From Candidatus Hydrogenedentota bacterium (GTDB taxonomy: Bacteria > Hydrogenedentota > Hydrogenedentia > Hydrogenedentales > SCBR16-9), in assembly GCA_007116095.1 (NCBI GenBank), contig SKJD01000174.1, positions 1 to 8,968 on the forward strand: a stretch of 8,968 nucleotides of DNA, given 5' to 3'. Below the pieces are notes generated by a model that did not search any database, was not told the DNA's origin, and worked only from the letters and a program-made list of their open reading frames with translations. Made by a program: the position numbers and the translations under genes. This document shows, piece after piece, positions 6,949-8,968 of the stretch (within the stretch, counting starts at the first letter, position 1; each line of letters opens with the position of its first letter).

Positions 6949-8313
6949 ATGGATCAGACAACAGGATTCCCAATAAGCAGGCGGCGTTTTGTGCAGGGTG
7001 TGGTCGGTGGTGTGGCGGCGATGGGGATGCTCGGTACGGCGGGCCGGACACACGGCGAGACAGCACCCAGTGGCCGCGTGAACCTCGCGTTACTGGGCTG
7101 TGGCGGGCGCGGGGTGTCGCTGGTGCAGGAGTTTATCCACCTGGAGGAGGCGCAATTCCTCGCCGTCTGTGACTGCTTCCAGGATCGCCGTGAAAAATTG
7201 CGCGACGACCTGAATACATTCTACGGCGGTGAAGTGGTTCAGGCCTACGCCGATTACCGGGAAATCCTCGCACGCGAAGATATCGACGCCGTCATTGTCG
7301 CCACGCCGGACCACTGGCACGTGCATATGGCCATGGACGCCGCGAAGCAGGGCAAGGACATGTATGTCGAGAAACCGCTTGGGGTGAGCATGTGCTGGGC
7401 CTGGAAGCTGCGCAAGGTGATTGAGCGTAGTGGCGCGGTATTTCAATACGGCACCCAGCAGCGGTCCACGCCCATTTTCAGGCAGGCCTGTGAATTGGCC
7501 CGCAACGGCTACCTGGGCGAAATAGAACGCATCGACACCTGGTGCCCGGACATTTCCAGCCAGTTTGCACATTTCCACCGGCCGGAATTTGGCTGTACCG
7601 AGCCCGCGCCGATTCCCGAGGGCTTTGATTACCCCATGTGGCTCGGGCCAGCGCCAGTCACCCCCTATACCCGGGACCGCTGCACCTCCTTCGGCGCCTG
7701 GCATGTCTATGACAATGCCCTGGGCTTTATCGCTGGCTGGGGAGCCCATCCGCTCGACATCGCGCAGTGGGGTTTGGACATGGACCACAGCGGACCGGTG
7801 CATTACGAAGGCGAGGGGAGTATTCCGGAGTTGGGACTTTACGACGGCATCGATTCCTGGGATATGCAATGCCGCTATGCCAATGGCGTGAACATGCGTT
7901 TCATGGGGCACCGCGTCGCCGAGCCGGTGGTGACGGCTTACCGGCCCTGGATGGACCATGGCACGACCTTCTTCGGAAGTGAAGGCTGGGTGAGCGTGGA
8001 CCGTGCAGGCATTCATGCCTCCGACGACAGCCTGCTCGAAATCACCCTGAAGGAAGACGATGTCCACCTGCGTGCGCCCCAGAGCCACGCCCACGATTTC
8101 CTGCACTGTGTGCTGAACCGCGAAACACCCATCAGTTCCTTCGAGGCCGCGCTGCGCTCGGATACGATTTGCCACTTGTGTGATATTGCCATCCGGCTGG
8201 ACCGCAGCATCGATTGGGACCCGGAAATGGAGCAGATTGTGGGTGACAGCCCCGAAGAACACCTGGCCACGCTGATGCTGGAACGTACCCCAAGGGCGCC
8301 ATGGGGGATATAA
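6949..8313 (+). CDS. Gfo/Idh/MocA family oxidoreductase with Tat signal
   Basis: A 454-residue predicted NAD(P)-dependent sugar or polyol oxidoreductase exported in folded form. The N-terminus carries a twin-arginine signal (SRRRFVQG, 10-17) and a hydrophobic stretch to about residue 30, with possible cleavage near 36. The Rossmann fold begins at VNLALLGCGGRG (44-55), with the dinucleotide-binding glycines at 50-55. ATPDHWHVHMAMDAAKQGKDMYVEKPLG (118-145) holds the EKP motif (141-143), whose lysine is catalytic in this family. GWGAHPLDIAQWGLDM (263-278) supplies the His/Asp typical of the C-terminal domain of the bacterial Tat-type subgroup. Exported members may work with a tightly bound cofactor, as glucose-fructose oxidoreductase does (family knowledge; not shown here). 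The substrate is unknown. Start ATG 6949 has AGGGGGA at 6933-6939. It follows the sialidase-family gene and overlaps the downstream membrane-protein gene by 13 bases, so it is likely mid-operon. Confidence 0.94.
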   Translation: MDQTTGFPISRRRFVQGVVGGVAAMGMLGTAGRTHGETAPSGRVNLALLGCGGRGVSLVQEFIHLEEAQFLAVCDCFQDRREKLRDDLNTFYGGEVVQAYADYREILAREDIDAVIVATPDHWHVHMAMDAAKQGKDMYVEKPLGVSMCWAWKLRKVIERSGAVFQYGTQQRSTPIFRQACELARNGYLGEIERIDTWCPDISSQFAHFHRPEFGCTEPAPIPEGFDYPMWLGPAPVTPYTRDRCTSFGAWHVYDNALGFIAGWGAHPLDIAQWGLDMDHSGPVHYEGEGSIPELGLYDGIDSWDMQCRYANGVNMRFMGHRVAEPVVTAYRPWMDHGTTFFGSEGWVSVDRAGIHASDDSLLEITLKEDDVHLRAPQSHAHDFLHCVLNRETPISSFEAALRSDTICHLCDIAIRLDRSIDWDPEMEQIVGDSPEEHLATLMLERTPRAPWGI

Positions 8314-8927
8314 CCAAGAATAAATACGATCAACGCAACAATCTGGTTTTCACACCGCCAACCCACTGGTTTCAGATAATACTCATGGTGGTGACGGTGC
8401 TGTACGGCTTTGCAATGTTCTTGCTGTTCCTGGGCTACCGCTTCGTACTCAATGAAACGGGAGCAGGCTGGACCGAAGGCCTGCACCATGCCGTATCCAA
8501 TGCATTTTCAAACAAAATGACATTTGTCATTACGTTTGCAGTCATAGCACTATTCATCAGCACTATGAAACATGGTAGGTTTCTCATGTGTGACGGGGAG
8601 AGCATCTACTTCGCCGGAGAGCGCTGGTTTCCACTCCACAGAATCTCCCGGATCATAATCAACGAAGACCAAAAGGGCAACGCCAAAAGCATCACCGCCG
8701 TCACTGCGGATAATATCAAAGTGAGAATGGACAGCATTTTAACGGTGGATCAATTTATTTATGACATGAAAGCGAAGTTCCCGAAAGAAACAGCCCACAT
8801 CGACATACAACGCAAGAAAAATATATTTACGTACTCGTCAGTACAACTTCTTATCGCTGCTGTTTCGTTCTACGCCCTCTTCGTGCTGACCTTGCTGACT
8901 GCACATTATCTGCCCGAAATCTTTTGA
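8301..8927 (+). CDS. Uncharacterised three-helix membrane protein, possible PH-like domain
   Basis: I do not recognise this 208-residue protein. Three hydrophobic helices are visible at about 24-47, 73-89 and 181-204. Between the second and third is a roughly 90-residue soluble segment, LMCDGESIYFAGERWFPLHR (95-114) followed by alternating strand-like stretches ISRIII, ITAVTADNIKVRM and a closing helix DQFIYDMKAKF (150-160). That order of strands ending in one helix resembles bacterial PH-like (YcxB/bPH-type) domains carried by small membrane proteins; this is inference from pattern only. The ATG at 8301 lies inside the 3' end of the oxidoreductase gene (13-base overlap) with AAGGG at 8292-8296, a rather short spacing. 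The layout implies translational coupling. Two consecutive TGA stops end it (8925-8930). Its base composition is visibly more A/T-rich than the two genes before it. The final 38 bases of the window hold no recognisable feature. Confidence 0.72.
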   Translation: MGDITKNKYDQRNNLVFTPPTHWFQIILMVVTVLYGFAMFLLFLGYRFVLNETGAGWTEGLHHAVSNAFSNKMTFVITFAVIALFISTMKHGRFLMCDGESIYFAGERWFPLHRISRIIINEDQKGNAKSITAVTADNIKVRMDSILTVDQFIYDMKAKFPKETAHIDIQRKKNIFTYSSVQLLIAAVSFYALFVLTLLTAHYLPEIF

Positions 8928-8968
8928 TGAACGATGGGTACCGTTCTCCCCATGGCTACGTATCCAGG

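Noticed and set aside
7090..8262. Long minus-strand open frame (390 codons) opposite the oxidoreductase
   Set aside because: It is an antisense shadow of a high-G+C gene whose plus-strand product shows full Gfo/Idh/MocA motifs. The antisense product has no recognisable domain.
8934..8953. Short inverted repeat ATGGG...CCCAT after the last gene as a terminator
   Set aside because: The stem is only five base pairs with a ten-base loop and no T-run, and the window ends too soon to judge.

Overview
The window reads as an ordinary stretch of chromosome from a Gram-negative-type bacterium of moderate to high G+C content. The evidence is a bifunctional class A penicillin-binding protein, a Sec signal peptide ending in an AxA-like site, and a Tat-exported oxidoreductase. 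A secreted sialidase-fold protein next to a Tat-exported Gfo/Idh/MocA oxidoreductase is a pairing common in carbohydrate-degrading Planctomycetes/Verrucomicrobia/Lentisphaerae-type and Hydrogenedentota-type genomes. I infer such an origin only weakly; no rRNA or other marker is present. I see no tRNA or rRNA gene, CRISPR array, transposase or phage gene.

Layout. Bases 3-422 (+) hold the 3' part of a thioredoxin-fold gene that begins outside the window. It converges, with a 39-base gap, on a complete class A penicillin-binding protein gene at 462-2621 (-). Next come two adjacent minus-strand genes for small VanZ-like membrane proteins, 3256-3945 followed by 2821-3234. They are clear tandem paralogues with a co-linear ungapped core; the upstream copy carries a long basic, probably disordered tail. 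A divergent intergenic region of about 290 bases with a plausible sigma70-type promoter separates them from the plus-strand half. That half encodes a membrane-anchored TolB/PD40-type beta-propeller protein (4238-5575), a strong imperfect hairpin (5625-5668), a secreted BNR/sialidase-family protein (5747-6862), a Tat-signal Gfo/Idh/MocA oxidoreductase (6949-8313), and a three-helix membrane protein of unknown function (8301-8927). The last of these overlaps the oxidoreductase gene by 13 bases.

How they may work together. The last three plus-strand genes look like one transcription unit: a secreted glycan-binding or glycan-cleaving protein, an exported nucleotide-dependent sugar oxidoreductase, and a translationally coupled membrane protein. 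The minus-strand half is cell-envelope oriented (peptidoglycan synthase plus VanZ-like proteins), although the promoter I see for the penicillin-binding protein lies just upstream of it, so it need not be co-transcribed with the VanZ pair. I found no convincing new defence or mobile system. The items most worth a second look are the VanZ duplication with its altered motif and tail, the 5625-5668 hairpin, and the coupled membrane protein at the 3' end.
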